A DNA stretch of 64,000 nucleotides from Actinomadura sp. K4S16 (GCF_008327685.1 NZ_BDDE01000019.1:186001-250000), one strand, 5' to 3'. Counted from the first letter of the stretch, positions 15,598-24,125 are shown. A program made the numbers and translations. Notes: generated by a model not told the origin, from the sequence alone.

Positions 15598-16635
15598 TCA
15601 GACGTCCCAGACGGGGCGGGCGGTGATCTCGACGGCGGCGCACGTCCAGGCGAACCCGGCTCCGATCCCGACCAGCAGCACCCGGTCGCCCGGCCCCACC
15701 TGGGCGGTCTCGACCAGGTGGGTCAGGCCGGTGAGCTGGTCGGCCGCACCGACATGCCCGGTGCGGCGGCCCCAGTCCCACGTGGTGCGCTCCACGTCCA
15801 GGCCGAGCGGTTCGGCGTACCGGGTGCGCAGCACATGCAGGCCGACGTTGGGGAAGGCGAACCGGGAGACGTCGGCGAGCTTCAGCCCGGCCTCGTCAAG
15901 CGTCCGGTCGACGGCCTCCGTCAGGCCGGAGGTGGTCCGCTCCGCCATGCTCCCCACCAGGTGCCGGGAGCTCGCGGCGAACGCGGCGCGGCGGGCGCGC
16001 ACGTCCACCCTGCGGCCGGGGGCGGCGGCGAACGGCTCGTCGCCCCGGTACATGCCCTCCAGCCCGGTGTCGACGACCGTCGAGACGGCCAGGAGCCGCG
16101 CGAAGCCGTCCCGGGCGAGGACCGCGGCGGCCGCGCCGTCCCCGTAGACGATGCCGCGCACGTCCCCGCGCCACCGGTCGAAGCCGGGGTCGGCGAACCG
16201 GTCCGCGGTCGTGACCAGGGCGGATCCGCGGGACGCGTCGGCGGCCAGGTAGGAGGCGGCCAGTTCCAGCGCGCCGAGGGCGCCCGCGCACATCTGCTGG
16301 ACGTCCAGCGCCGGCGCGCGCCGGCCCTCCTCGCCGAGGACCTCGCGGTGCACGTACGAGGCGGCGGGCCAGTAGTCGACGCCCTGGAACCAGGCCGACG
16401 CGTGCAGCAGGATCGCGACGCTCGACGCCGGGAGCCCGGCCCGGGCCAGCGCGAGGCGCGCCGCGGCTACGGCCATCTCCGGCGGGGCCTCCCCGGTGGA
16501 CACGGCCACGGAGGCGTAGTCGTCGGCCTTCCGGTCGTCCGGGTCGTAGCGGCCGTCCTCCACCGCATCGTCCACGTCCACGGCCTCGGGGATCCGATGG
16601 GCGAGCCCGGCGAGGAACAGACCGTCGCAGCGCAT
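15598..16635 (-). CDS. KAS III-like acyltransferase/condensing enzyme
   Basis: A 345-residue thiolase-fold protein of the FabH family. The acyl-accepting Cys116 is present in DVQQMCAGALG and the GDGAAA glycine turn is at 165-170. In FabH the other two catalytic residues are His (PHQAN) and Asn (GNTSA). Here the aligned motifs read FPNVG (Asn263) and GHVGAAD (His294), so the dyad is exchanged. KAS III-like acyltransferases of the CerJ type also carry a His in a GHxG motif and make esters or amides instead of carbon-carbon bonds; that role is suggested. ATG at 16635 has GGAGGT six bases upstream. Confidence 0.85.
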   Translation of the reverse strand: MRCDGLFLAGLAHRIPEAVDVDDAVEDGRYDPDDRKADDYASVAVSTGEAPPEMAVAAARLALARAGLPASSVAILLHASAWFQGVDYWPAASYVHREVLGEEGRRAPALDVQQMCAGALGALELAASYLAADASRGSALVTTADRFADPGFDRWRGDVRGIVYGDGAAAAVLARDGFARLLAVSTVVDTGLEGMYRGDEPFAAAPGRRVDVRARRAAFAASSRHLVGSMAERTTSGLTEAVDRTLDEAGLKLADVSRFAFPNVGLHVLRTRYAEPLGLDVERTTWDWGRRTGHVGAADQLTGLTHLVETAQVGPGDRVLLVGIGAGFAWTCAAVEITARPVWDV

Positions 16636-16732
16636 GTGCGGACCTCCGGATGGTGACGGCGAACAAATCAACACATTATGGTGATCAACGTCCCGGGGCG
16701 AGAGCCGTTCTCAACGGCGGAGGGAGTTCGCG

Positions 16733-19012
16733 GTGGGCGACGCAGGGCACTCCGTGCCGCTACCCGGAACGCGATGGTCGGTTTGGCGAGATGTGCTGAT
16801 CCGCTCCACCGGATTTCCCACCGGCGGCCTCGTCCTTTTCGCGGCCCCGGAATGCGCCCGAATCGCCGACGCGTTTCTCGACGGGAACACGGCCGAGACC
16901 GAATTCACGCAGGCCATGGACGGCGCATTGGCGGACGCGGGCCGCGCCGCCGCGGAGATCGCCGCCGATCCGCTCTTCCGCGAGGCGGTGACATGGCAGA
17001 ACCCCGGCGCCGCGCGGCATTTGGCACGTCTCGCCGACGCCCCGGCCGTCCGGCCGGGCAAGAACCCGAGGCGCGAGCGCCAGAAGCGACGCGCGCGCGA
17101 GAACACCCTCGTCCGCTACTGGCAGCGGTACTGCGGCAAGAACGACACCGCGGGCTTCTTCGGCCCCGTTGGCTGGGGAACGCTCGACCCCGAAGTTCCG
17201 GTGGCGGTCGAGGCGAAGCCCGGCGGGGGACTGGTGCGGTCCCGCGAGGTCGACTACGAGTTCTGGGCGCTGGAGGCGTACGTCGCCGCACTCCTGGACG
17301 ATCCGGACGTGGCGCCGTGGCTGCCCGCCGGCGTCCACCCGCATCTGCTCGTCGACGGAAACCGCGTCTTACACCCTGGGGACGACCCGCGCTCTCTTAC
17401 CCCCGCCGAGACCGAAGTGCTCTCCCGATGCGACGGCACCCGCCCCGCAGCGGAGATCGCCCCCGAACCGCACCTGGCCGCGGCCCTGGACCGTCTGACT
17501 GAGGACGGGATCGTCTGGCGAGGCGTGAACATGCCATACAACCCGCAGGCGGAGCGCGTCCTGCGCGACACACTCGAAGCGATCCCTGAGCCTCAGGCCA
17601 GGGAGCGGGCATTGGCCGGGCTCGCGCGGCTCGACCGGGCCCGCGCCTCCGTGGCCGCCGCGGCCGGTGACGCCGACGCCCTGGCCATCGCGCTGGCAGA
17701 CCTGGACGCCGAGTTCACCGCCGTCACCGGGGCAGAGCCGGTGCGGCGGAGCGGGCAGATGTACGCGGGGCGGCGGCTCTGCTACGAGGAGACGGTTCGC
17801 GACCTGGACCTCACGTTGGGCCGCCCGTTCCTTGAGACGCTGTCGGGCCCGTTCGGGGCCGTCCTCCTGCCCGCCGCGCGCTGGCTGTCGGCGGTCCTGG
17901 CGGAGGCGTACGACGCCGCCTTCCGCGACCTGCTCGGCCCCGGCGCGACCGCCGTCCCGATGCCGGAGTTCTGGGACGCCGCCCAGCCCCTGCTGACCGG
18001 CAAGGACCGTCCGGTGGACGCGGTCGCCGCCGAGTTCGCCCGCCGCTGGGACACGCTGTTCGGCCTGGACTCCGCGCCGCGCGAGCGCCGCCTGGACTTC
18101 ACCTCCGCGGATCTCCGGGCGGAGGCCGCCCGGCTGTTCGCCGCCGAGCGTCCAGGATGGGCGGGCGCCCGCATCCACAGCCCCGACCTCTGCGTCCGCG
18201 CGCCGAGCGTCGAGGCGATGGCGGCGGGGGAGTTCACCCTCGTTCTCGGCGAGATGCACACCGCGTGGCCGACCCTCGACTGCGCCCTCTTCACCGAACG
18301 CCACCCCGACCCCGAGCGGCTGCGCGACGCGGCGGCCGAGGACATCGGCCCCCAGTTCCGTCCGCTGTACCCGACCTGGTGGCCCCGGTACACCGCGCGC
18401 ATCGCGCCGGTCCTCGGCGTCACCGATCACCAGCTGGCGTTCACGGCGGCGCCCGGTGCGGACCCGGCCCGCGTCCTGCCCCTGGTCGCGCTGACCGTGT
18501 CCGAGCGCGAAGGAGCCCTGGAGGTCACCGGGCCGGACGGGCTCCGGCGCCCGCTCCGCGAGGTGTTCGCCCTGCTCTTCGGCTGGCTGGGCACCGAGGC
18601 GTTCAAGCTCGCTGGCACGGGCCCCCACAACCCGCGGCTCACGCTGGACCGTCTCGTCGTCGCCCGCGAGACCTGGCGCACCACCGTCGGCGGGACGGGC
18701 ATCGTCCCGGCGCACGGCCCCCGCGAGTACCTCGCCGCCCGCCGCCTGCGCCGCTCCCTCGGCATGCCCGAGCGCGTCTTCGCGAAGGTGGGCACCGAGG
18801 TCAAGCCCGTGTACGTCGACTTCACCGGCCCCCGGTACGTCTCCTCCTTCGCCACGCTGCTCCGCACGGCCCGCGAGTCGTCCGGCGACGACGTCCCCGT
18901 CGTCTTCACCGAGCTGCTTCCGGACTTGGACGAATCGTGGCTCCCCGACGCGGCGGGACGGCGCTACAGCTGCGAATTGCGCCTCCAGCTCTGCGACCCG
19001 GAACGTCCGTGA
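16733..19012 (+). CDS. Stand-alone lantibiotic dehydratase (LanB) family protein
   Basis: A 759-residue LanB-family protein. The conserved N-terminal block RYWQRYCGKNDTAGFFGPVGW (about 128-147) and the later HPRLTLDRLVV/REYLAARRL and PVYVDF blocks match the aminoacyl-tRNA-using dehydratase domain. LanB enzymes transfer Glu from tRNA to Ser/Thr and eliminate it; shorter relatives without elimination activity (PEARLs) add amino acids to peptide ends. No LanC, transporter or leader peptide gene was seen nearby. It is divergent from the KAS III-like gene across 97 bp, so it may belong to the LysW locus. GTG start after GGAGGGAG. Confidence 0.8.
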   Translation: MGDAGHSVPLPGTRWSVWRDVLIRSTGFPTGGLVLFAAPECARIADAFLDGNTAETEFTQAMDGALADAGRAAAEIAADPLFREAVTWQNPGAARHLARLADAPAVRPGKNPRRERQKRRARENTLVRYWQRYCGKNDTAGFFGPVGWGTLDPEVPVAVEAKPGGGLVRSREVDYEFWALEAYVAALLDDPDVAPWLPAGVHPHLLVDGNRVLHPGDDPRSLTPAETEVLSRCDGTRPAAEIAPEPHLAAALDRLTEDGIVWRGVNMPYNPQAERVLRDTLEAIPEPQARERALAGLARLDRARASVAAAAGDADALAIALADLDAEFTAVTGAEPVRRSGQMYAGRRLCYEETVRDLDLTLGRPFLETLSGPFGAVLLPAARWLSAVLAEAYDAAFRDLLGPGATAVPMPEFWDAAQPLLTGKDRPVDAVAAEFARRWDTLFGLDSAPRERRLDFTSADLRAEAARLFAAERPGWAGARIHSPDLCVRAPSVEAMAAGEFTLVLGEMHTAWPTLDCALFTERHPDPERLRDAAAEDIGPQFRPLYPTWWPRYTARIAPVLGVTDHQLAFTAAPGADPARVLPLVALTVSEREGALEVTGPDGLRRPLREVFALLFGWLGTEAFKLAGTGPHNPRLTLDRLVVARETWRTTVGGTGIVPAHGPREYLAARRLRRSLGMPERVFAKVGTEVKPVYVDFTGPRYVSSFATLLRTARESSGDDVPVVFTELLPDLDESWLPDAAGRRYSCELRLQLCDPERP

Positions 19013-19028
19013 GAGCGTCACACCGAAC

Positions 19029-19052
19029 CCTTCGAATTCGCAGCAGTAGACT
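19029..19052. promoter_or_regulatory. Candidate MarR operator/promoter in front of the MarR gene
   Basis: CTTCGAATTCG followed by CAGCAGTAG, seven bases before the MarR start. The same elements recur upstream of the downstream oxidoreductase. TAGACT (19047-19052) could be a -10 box, making a near-leaderless transcript. Confidence 0.5.
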
Positions 19053-19058
19053 TCGGCC

Positions 19059-19562
19059 ATGTCCGAACCGCCGCCGTCGCTCGACCCCGCGCAACTCGGC
19101 GCGTACTTCGCCCTCATCGAGGTGACCAGCCTGCTCCGGCACGCGGTCGAGCAGCAGCTGCGCGAGGCCGGCGACCTCAGCTACGTGCAGTTCCAGCTGC
19201 TGGCCCGCCTCGGAGACTCCCCGACGGGCAGCCACCGCATGACCGACCTGGCGGACGGCGTCGTCTACAGCCGCAGCGGCCTGACCTACCAGGCGGGCCT
19301 GCTGGAGAAGGCGGGCCTCGTCGTACGCGCCCCCGCCGCGGATGACGAGCGGGGCATCACCGTCACCATCACCGATGCCGGACGCGCGCTGCTCGCCAAG
19401 GTGCTGCCCGGTCACATCGAGGTCGTGAGCGGCCTGCTGTTCGAGCCGCTGTCGTCCGACGACGTCAAGGCCCTCGCCGACCTGCTCGTCCCGGTGCGGG
19501 ACCACATGCGCTCGGCACCGCCCCGCTCGGCGGCCCCCCGCCGCCGCAAGCGCGGGACGTGA
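19059..19562 (+). CDS. MarR family transcriptional regulator
   Basis: A 167-residue winged-helix repressor. Residues about 20-130 show the MarR pattern: LRHAVEQQLREAG dimer helix, VQFQLLARLGD, HRMTDLADGVVYSRSGLTYQAGLLEKAGLV as the DNA-binding helices and the wing DDERGITVTITDAG. The C-terminal tail is basic and Pro-rich. Three copies of a TTCGAATT-type element, one before its own gene and two before the quinone oxidoreductase downstream, suggest that it represses both (inference). MarR proteins usually release DNA when a phenolic or oxidant binds. Confidence 0.9.
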   Translation: MSEPPPSLDPAQLGAYFALIEVTSLLRHAVEQQLREAGDLSYVQFQLLARLGDSPTGSHRMTDLADGVVYSRSGLTYQAGLLEKAGLVVRAPAADDERGITVTITDAGRALLAKVLPGHIEVVSGLLFEPLSSDDVKALADLLVPVRDHMRSAPPRSAAPRRRKRGT

Positions 19563-19750
19563 CGACTCCGGGCCGCAGTCCCGCGGCTCGACGCGGCAGC
19601 GGCCGGCGCGGGTAGCCGCCCGCCTGTCCTACTTCCGCGACAACACCGGTCGCGTGTCCGCCGTGCCCTTCGGCGTCTTAGCCGAGCCCGCGCGGCCGCG
19701 ACGTTCTCCCGACCTCATCCCGGCCAGGGGCCGGGGGTGCCGGACGTCAC

Positions 19751-19805
19751 TTGCTTCGAATTTGAATCAGCAGTAGCGTGTTGGCAAGCGCTTCGAATTT
19801 GAAGC
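19751..19805. promoter_or_regulatory. Paired MarR operators overlapping a promoter
   Basis: Two copies of GCTTCGAATTTGAA at 19753-19766 and 19790-19805. The second extends to GCTTCGAATTTGAAGC, a GCTTC-N6-GAAGC inverted repeat. A promoter TTGCTT (19751-19756), 17 bp, TAGCGT (19774-19779) is overlapped by the first copy and followed by the second, an arrangement suited to repression. Confidence 0.6.
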
Positions 19806-19834
19806 AACTGCTACCAGTGAAGGCGAGAGCTCCG

Positions 19835-20779
19835 ATGAAGGCAGTGCGTTTTAACGAGTACGGCGACCCCGACGTCCTGCGCTACGAGGACGCGGAGCAG
19901 CCCGTCCCCGGTGCCGGCGAGGTCCGGATCCGCGTCGCCGCGACATCGTTCAACCCGGTCGATGCCAGCATTCGCGGGGGCGGCATGCGCGGTCCGATCC
20001 CCGTCACCCTGCCGCACACCCCCGGCCTCGACGTCGCCGGAACGATCGACGCGCTGGGCGAGGACGTCGACGGCTTCGAGGTGGGCGACGAGGTCATCGG
20101 CTTCCTGCCCATGACGGGGGACGGCGCCGCCGCGGAGTACGTCCTCGCGCCGGCCGAGGTGCTCACGCCCGCGCCCAAGAACGTCCCGCTGGCCGACGCC
20201 GCCGCGTTGCCGCTGGTGGGCCTCACCGCGTGGCAGGCGCTTTACGACCAGGCCAAGCTGGCGGACGGGCAGCGCGTGCTGGTCAACGGCGCGGGCGGAG
20301 CGGTCGGCGGCTACGCCGTCCAGCTGGCCAAGAGGGCCGGCGCCCACGTGATCGCCACGGCCGGCCCCCGCAGCGCCGAACGCGTCCGGGCGGCGGGCGC
20401 CGACGAGGTCGTCGACCACACCGCCACAGCGCTGTCCTCGGCGGTGACCGAGCCGGTCGACGTCGTGCTCAACCTCGCGCCGGTCGATCCGGATCAGCTG
20501 GCCGCGATGCCCGCCCTGGTCCGGCCGGGCGGCGTCATCGTGAACACGACGGTGTGGATGCCCGCGCCCACCGACGAGGAGCGCGGCGTGCGCGGCGTGA
20601 ACCTCTTCGTCCGCAGTGACGCCGGACAGCTTTCGCGGCTGGTGGACCTGGTCGACAGCGGCGAGCTGCGCGTCGACGTCGCCGAGCGGGTGCCGCTGGC
20701 CGAGCTGCCGGCGCTGCACGCCAGGGCCGCCGCGGGCGAGGTGTCCGGCAAGGTCGTCGTCCTCTCGCCCGGCGCCTGA
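19835..20779 (+). CDS. Zinc-independent quinone oxidoreductase (MDR superfamily)
   Basis: A 314-residue NADP(H)-dependent oxidoreductase. The N-terminal GroES-like domain begins MKAVRFNEYGDP and carries HTPGLDVAGTI; the nucleotide-binding GAGGAVGGYAVQLAK marks the Rossmann domain. Zinc-ligand Cys residues are lacking, as in the quinone reductase branch. Such enzymes reduce quinones or other activated double bonds. The upstream repeats tie it to the MarR regulator, a common arrangement for detoxification genes. ATG at 19835 fits the family start better than the GTG 57 bases earlier, which would lie between the two operator copies. Confidence 0.9.
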   Translation: MKAVRFNEYGDPDVLRYEDAEQPVPGAGEVRIRVAATSFNPVDASIRGGGMRGPIPVTLPHTPGLDVAGTIDALGEDVDGFEVGDEVIGFLPMTGDGAAAEYVLAPAEVLTPAPKNVPLADAAALPLVGLTAWQALYDQAKLADGQRVLVNGAGGAVGGYAVQLAKRAGAHVIATAGPRSAERVRAAGADEVVDHTATALSSAVTEPVDVVLNLAPVDPDQLAAMPALVRPGGVIVNTTVWMPAPTDEERGVRGVNLFVRSDAGQLSRLVDLVDSGELRVDVAERVPLAELPALHARAAAGEVSGKVVVLSPGA

Positions 20780-20840
20780 CGGCACCGCCCACCGGCACCT
20801 TGACCGCGTGGCCGCCCCTCCCGGTGAAGCCGCCGAGCGC

Positions 20841-20870
20841 GTCCGCCCGCCTCCCCTGAGGCGGGCGGAC
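20841..20870. terminator. Bidirectional terminator hairpin
   Basis: Perfect 13-bp inverted repeat GTCCGCCCGCCTC / GAGGCGGGCGGAC with a four-base loop, between the 3' ends of the convergent oxidoreductase and MFS genes. No long T-run on either side, as usual in actinomycetes. Confidence 0.75.
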
Positions 20871-20890
20871 TGCCGTCCGACGGTATGGCG

Positions 20891-22309
20891 CTATGGCTGC
20901 GAGCTGCGCCTTCGTCCCTCCGCCCCGGAACGCCCCTGGACGCGGAAGGCGACCAGCGCCAGGAGCATGCAGGCGGTGAACCCCACCCCGGCGGTGAACG
21001 CGTCCCGCATGCCGTCCACCACCGACGATCCAGCGTGGTCCACGGTGACCAGGACGGCCACGCCCAGAGACCCGCCGATCTGCTGCATGCTCTGCAGCAG
21101 CGCCGAGGCGGCCCCCGACTCCCCGGCCGGCACCGACGCCATCGCCACGAACGTCGCCGCCACCGCCACCAGCCCCGTCCCGGCGCCGAACAGCAGCACC
21201 GGCCCGAGGATCATCCCGACATAGGAACTGTCCCGCGACACCTGCGTCAGCCACACCATCCCGACCGCGCACAGCACGGCCCCCGCCGCCATGATCGGCC
21301 GCGGCCCGTACCGGGGGAGCAGCCAGGGGACCGCCCGGCTGGCCGCGATCAGCGCGACCGTCGTCGGCAGGAACCCGAACCCGGTCTCCAACGGCCCGTA
21401 CCCCAGGACCCCTTGCACGTAGAGCGTCAGGAAGAACAGCATCCCGCTCATGGCCGCCGTCAGCAGGAACCGCATGAGGAAGGCGCCCACCCGGTCCCGG
21501 TCGGCGAACAGCCACAACGGCACGATCGGCTGCCGCGCCCGCGCCTCGACCACCGGGAACAGCGCCAGAAGCACGCCCGCCCCGCAGAAGGCGGCGACCG
21601 TGAGTCCCCCGGACCACCCTCGCTCGGCCGCCCGGATGAACCCGTACACCAGCAGCGTCGACCCCACCGTGCACATGAGCGCCCCGCCCGCGTCGAACCG
21701 TCCCTCCTGCCTCGCCGACTCCCGGACGGCCCGCGGCACGAGCAGCACGATCGCCAAGCCCACCGGCACGTTGACGAACAGGACCCCCCGCCAGGACGCC
21801 CACGCCGTCAGGACACCGCCGAGCACCAGCCCGGCCACCATCCCCGCGCTCGCGACGACGGAGAACACGGCCAGCGCCCGGCTCCTGCGCTCCGCGTCCT
21901 GGAACGTGGTCGCGAGCAGTGCCAGCGCCCCCGGTCCGGCCAGCGCGGCCCCGACCCCTTGCATGGCCCTGGCCGCGAGCAGCCATCCCGGCGTGACCGC
22001 GAGCCCCCCGACCAGCGACGCGACGGTGAAGACCCCGACCCCCGCCGAGAACACCCGCCGATGGCCCAACAGGTCACCGGCCCGGCCCCCGAGCAGCAGC
22101 AGCCCGCCGAAGGCGAGCGTGTAGGCGTTGACCACCCACGAAAGCCCAGCGTCGCTGAACCCGAGCCCGCGCTGGATGCTGGGCAGCGCGATGTTCACGA
22201 TCGAGGCATCGACCACCAACGTGAGCTGGGCGCCGCACAGCAGGGCCAGCGCCAGCCCCCCGCCGGCCCCGGACGCGAGAGGCCGGCGGGACGCCTTCTG
22301 AGGGAGCAT
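20891..22309 (-). CDS. MFS transporter, DHA2 (14-helix drug:H+ antiporter) family
   Basis: A 472-residue membrane transporter with about 14 hydrophobic helices. Family motifs seen: VDASIVNIALPSI in the first helix (motif D1), GRAGDLLGHRR between helices 2 and 3 (motif A) and LGGVLTAWASWRGVLFVNVPVG (motif C region and after). DHA2 members export drugs, antiseptics or secondary metabolites. No TetR gene is adjacent. It is 65 bp downstream of a RibD-C reductase gene on the same strand. The ATG at 22309 is chosen; a TTG 45 bases upstream is possible. Confidence 0.9.
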   Translation of the reverse strand: MLPQKASRRPLASGAGGGLALALLCGAQLTLVVDASIVNIALPSIQRGLGFSDAGLSWVVNAYTLAFGGLLLLGGRAGDLLGHRRVFSAGVGVFTVASLVGGLAVTPGWLLAARAMQGVGAALAGPGALALLATTFQDAERRSRALAVFSVVASAGMVAGLVLGGVLTAWASWRGVLFVNVPVGLAIVLLVPRAVRESARQEGRFDAGGALMCTVGSTLLVYGFIRAAERGWSGGLTVAAFCGAGVLLALFPVVEARARQPIVPLWLFADRDRVGAFLMRFLLTAAMSGMLFFLTLYVQGVLGYGPLETGFGFLPTTVALIAASRAVPWLLPRYGPRPIMAAGAVLCAVGMVWLTQVSRDSSYVGMILGPVLLFGAGTGLVAVAATFVAMASVPAGESGAASALLQSMQQIGGSLGVAVLVTVDHAGSSVVDGMRDAFTAGVGFTACMLLALVAFRVQGRSGAEGRRRSSQP

Positions 22310-22374
22310 CGGGGGTCCTAACACCGAGGCGAAGGTAGCCCGAAAGCTAACCAACCCCCCTTACCCCGACAAGG

Positions 22375-22959
22375 TCATCTCCGGTCGTAGTGAGCGATGA
22401 TCACGCCCTTGCTAGTGGTGACGCTCCCGGTGAGCTCGAACTCGACCAAGGGCGCGGGCCCCTCGAAGAGCCGCTTGCCGCTGCCCAGGGTCAGCGGATG
22501 GATGAGCAGCGTGTACTGGTCGATCAACCCGGCAGCGTGCAGGCTCTGGACGAGCGACGCGCTCCCGTTGATCGCCAGATCGGGTCCGGGCTGCTCCTTC
22601 AACTCCCTCACCGTCTCAACGGCCTCGCCCCGCAGCAGAACCGAGTTCTCCCAGGCATCGGCATCGTCCAGCGTCCTGGACACGACATACTTCCGGGCCG
22701 CGTTCATGTGAGTGGTGAACGGGTTGCCGTCGGTGGCCCGCCCCCACGCTTTGTAGAAGTCCTCCCACGTCCGGCGCCCGAACAGCATGTCCCCGGCGTT
22801 GGCCATCCCCTTGGCCATCTCGCGCCCCATGACCTCGTCGTTGTACTGAGGCCCCCACCCGCCATGGACGAACCCGCCCCGGGTGTCCTCATCCGACCGC
22901 CCCAGCCCCTGCACGACCCCATCAAGCGTGACGAACATCGTGACCCTGACCACCCGCAT
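22375..22959 (-). CDS. RibD C-terminal domain / dihydrofolate reductase-family protein
   Basis: A 194-residue NADPH-binding reductase-like protein. It opens with RVTMFVTLDGVVQG and contains DMLFGRRTWEDF, KYVVSRTLDD, LAINGSASLVQSL and HPLTLGSGKRLFEG, the conserved blocks of the DfrA/RibD-C superfamily. The substrate of these stand-alone proteins is generally not known. ATG start with AAGGGG upstream. The MFS pump gene follows after 65 bp, so they may be co-transcribed. Confidence 0.88.
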   Translation of the reverse strand: MRVVRVTMFVTLDGVVQGLGRSDEDTRGGFVHGGWGPQYNDEVMGREMAKGMANAGDMLFGRRTWEDFYKAWGRATDGNPFTTHMNAARKYVVSRTLDDADAWENSVLLRGEAVETVRELKEQPGPDLAINGSASLVQSLHAAGLIDQYTLLIHPLTLGSGKRLFEGPAPLVEFELTGSVTTSKGVIIAHYDRR

Positions 22960-23174
22960 GAGCCGACCCCTTCCACACCGAGGGCCACCCTCGCGGCGAC
23001 CCCGTCACCCCCTACACGAACCCCAACCCCGCAAATCGACACCCCACCCAGAATCTCGGTCCCGACCTTGCGGGGGAGCGGCTGATCTATGGGAACCTCG
23101 TTCGCCGAGCTCAAGCCGAAGAACTTGTTCACATCGCTGTGGGGTGGTGCGTCGGCCGACCAGACACGGCTGGT

Positions 23175-24125
23175 TCAGCGGCCTTGCAGTGCGGCCAGCG
23201 TGCGGGCCGCGGGCATGATCGCGGCGGCCAGGCGTCGGCGGTCGGGTTCGGGTAGGCCGCCCAGGTCGTCATCGAGGTCGGCGAGCAGGTCGGCCGCCAC
23301 CTCGGCGGCCAACTCGGCGGCGTCGGCGGCCGGGCCGAGTTTGCTGCGGGCCGCGTCCGCTCGCGGTGGGGTGAGCCGCTCGACCGCAGCGGCCAGCAGC
23401 CAGGCCGGTACTCCCGTCACCCCGCCGGGCGGCGGGACGAACGGCCGGGCGCCGTTGTAGCGGGCGTCCTCGGCGAAGTCGGGGTGCTTGACCTTCAGTA
23501 CCGGCCGTGGTCCCTGTTCGCTCGTATCCCAGGATCCCGCGGGCTTGAGGACGTAGCCTTCGGCGCGGTTACCGGGCAGGCCGGGAAGACCCAGCGCGCC
23601 GGGCACCAGCGTCGGAAAGTCGACCGTCAGCTCCCTCAGCTTTTGCCGCCGGCCTTGACCCACCAGCGGCACGCACTCCAAGCCGACACCGGCCACCAGT
23701 TCCGCCAACTCTGCGCGGCTCATCCAGCGCGGTCCCGACGATGTGCCGACGGCGCCGTCGAACGCCAGCCACACCAGGTCAGGGCTGTACCACACGCCGG
23801 TCTGGACTGGGCCGATGCCCTCGACCGGCGGTACATCGGGGTGCGGATAGCCTCCGCTGGCCAGCTCCCCGTACAAGACCACGTCCTGTCCGGCCGCCCG
23901 GGCCGCTGCCGCCGCCGCTGTCGCCAAAACCGGCCACAGACGCGTCACCCCGAAGAACGCCTCAAGCCGATCCTCGTCCAGCAGCCCGCGCCGCCCGGCG
24001 GCCCGGGCCGTCCGGCCATCGCTGACCAGCGCGAGATGGGCGCCGTGCACCTTCTCCTCAGCCACCCAACTCCCGCCGGGCAAGGGCCCGTCGCCGAACC
24101 GCTGCGGGATCTTCGGATACCACAC
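23175..24125 (-). CDS. Rnl2-type RNA ligase family protein
   Basis: A 316-residue nucleotidyltransferase that would seal RNA 5'-phosphate/3'-OH ends using ATP. The motifs in order are KVHG (nucleophile Lys25), LYGEL (84-88, motif III), the VWLAFD strand (motif IIIa), EGYVLKP (189-195, motif IV) and LKVK (210-213, motif V). The C-terminal 90 residues are Ala/Asp/Leu-rich helices of unknown role. No tRNA-cleaving anticodon nuclease or polynucleotide kinase gene lies beside it, so its substrate is unclear; RNA repair is the family's usual job. Confidence 0.85.
   Translation of the reverse strand: MWYPKIPQRFGDGPLPGGSWVAEEKVHGAHLALVSDGRTARAAGRRGLLDEDRLEAFFGVTRLWPVLATAAAAAARAAGQDVVLYGELASGGYPHPDVPPVEGIGPVQTGVWYSPDLVWLAFDGAVGTSSGPRWMSRAELAELVAGVGLECVPLVGQGRRQKLRELTVDFPTLVPGALGLPGLPGNRAEGYVLKPAGSWDTSEQGPRPVLKVKHPDFAEDARYNGARPFVPPPGGVTGVPAWLLAAAVERLTPPRADAARSKLGPAADAAELAAEVAADLLADLDDDLGGLPEPDRRRLAAAIMPAARTLAALQGR

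Noticed and set aside
16733..19012. A complete lantibiotic or thiopeptide cluster
   Set aside because: Only the LanB-like gene is present; no LanC, precursor peptide, protease or dedicated transporter was found within 10 kb on either side.
20885..22321. Long plus-strand frame antisense to the MFS transporter gene
   Set aside because: The protein would be Arg/Pro/Gln/His-rich without a fold; the minus frame has 14 membrane helices and DHA2 motifs.
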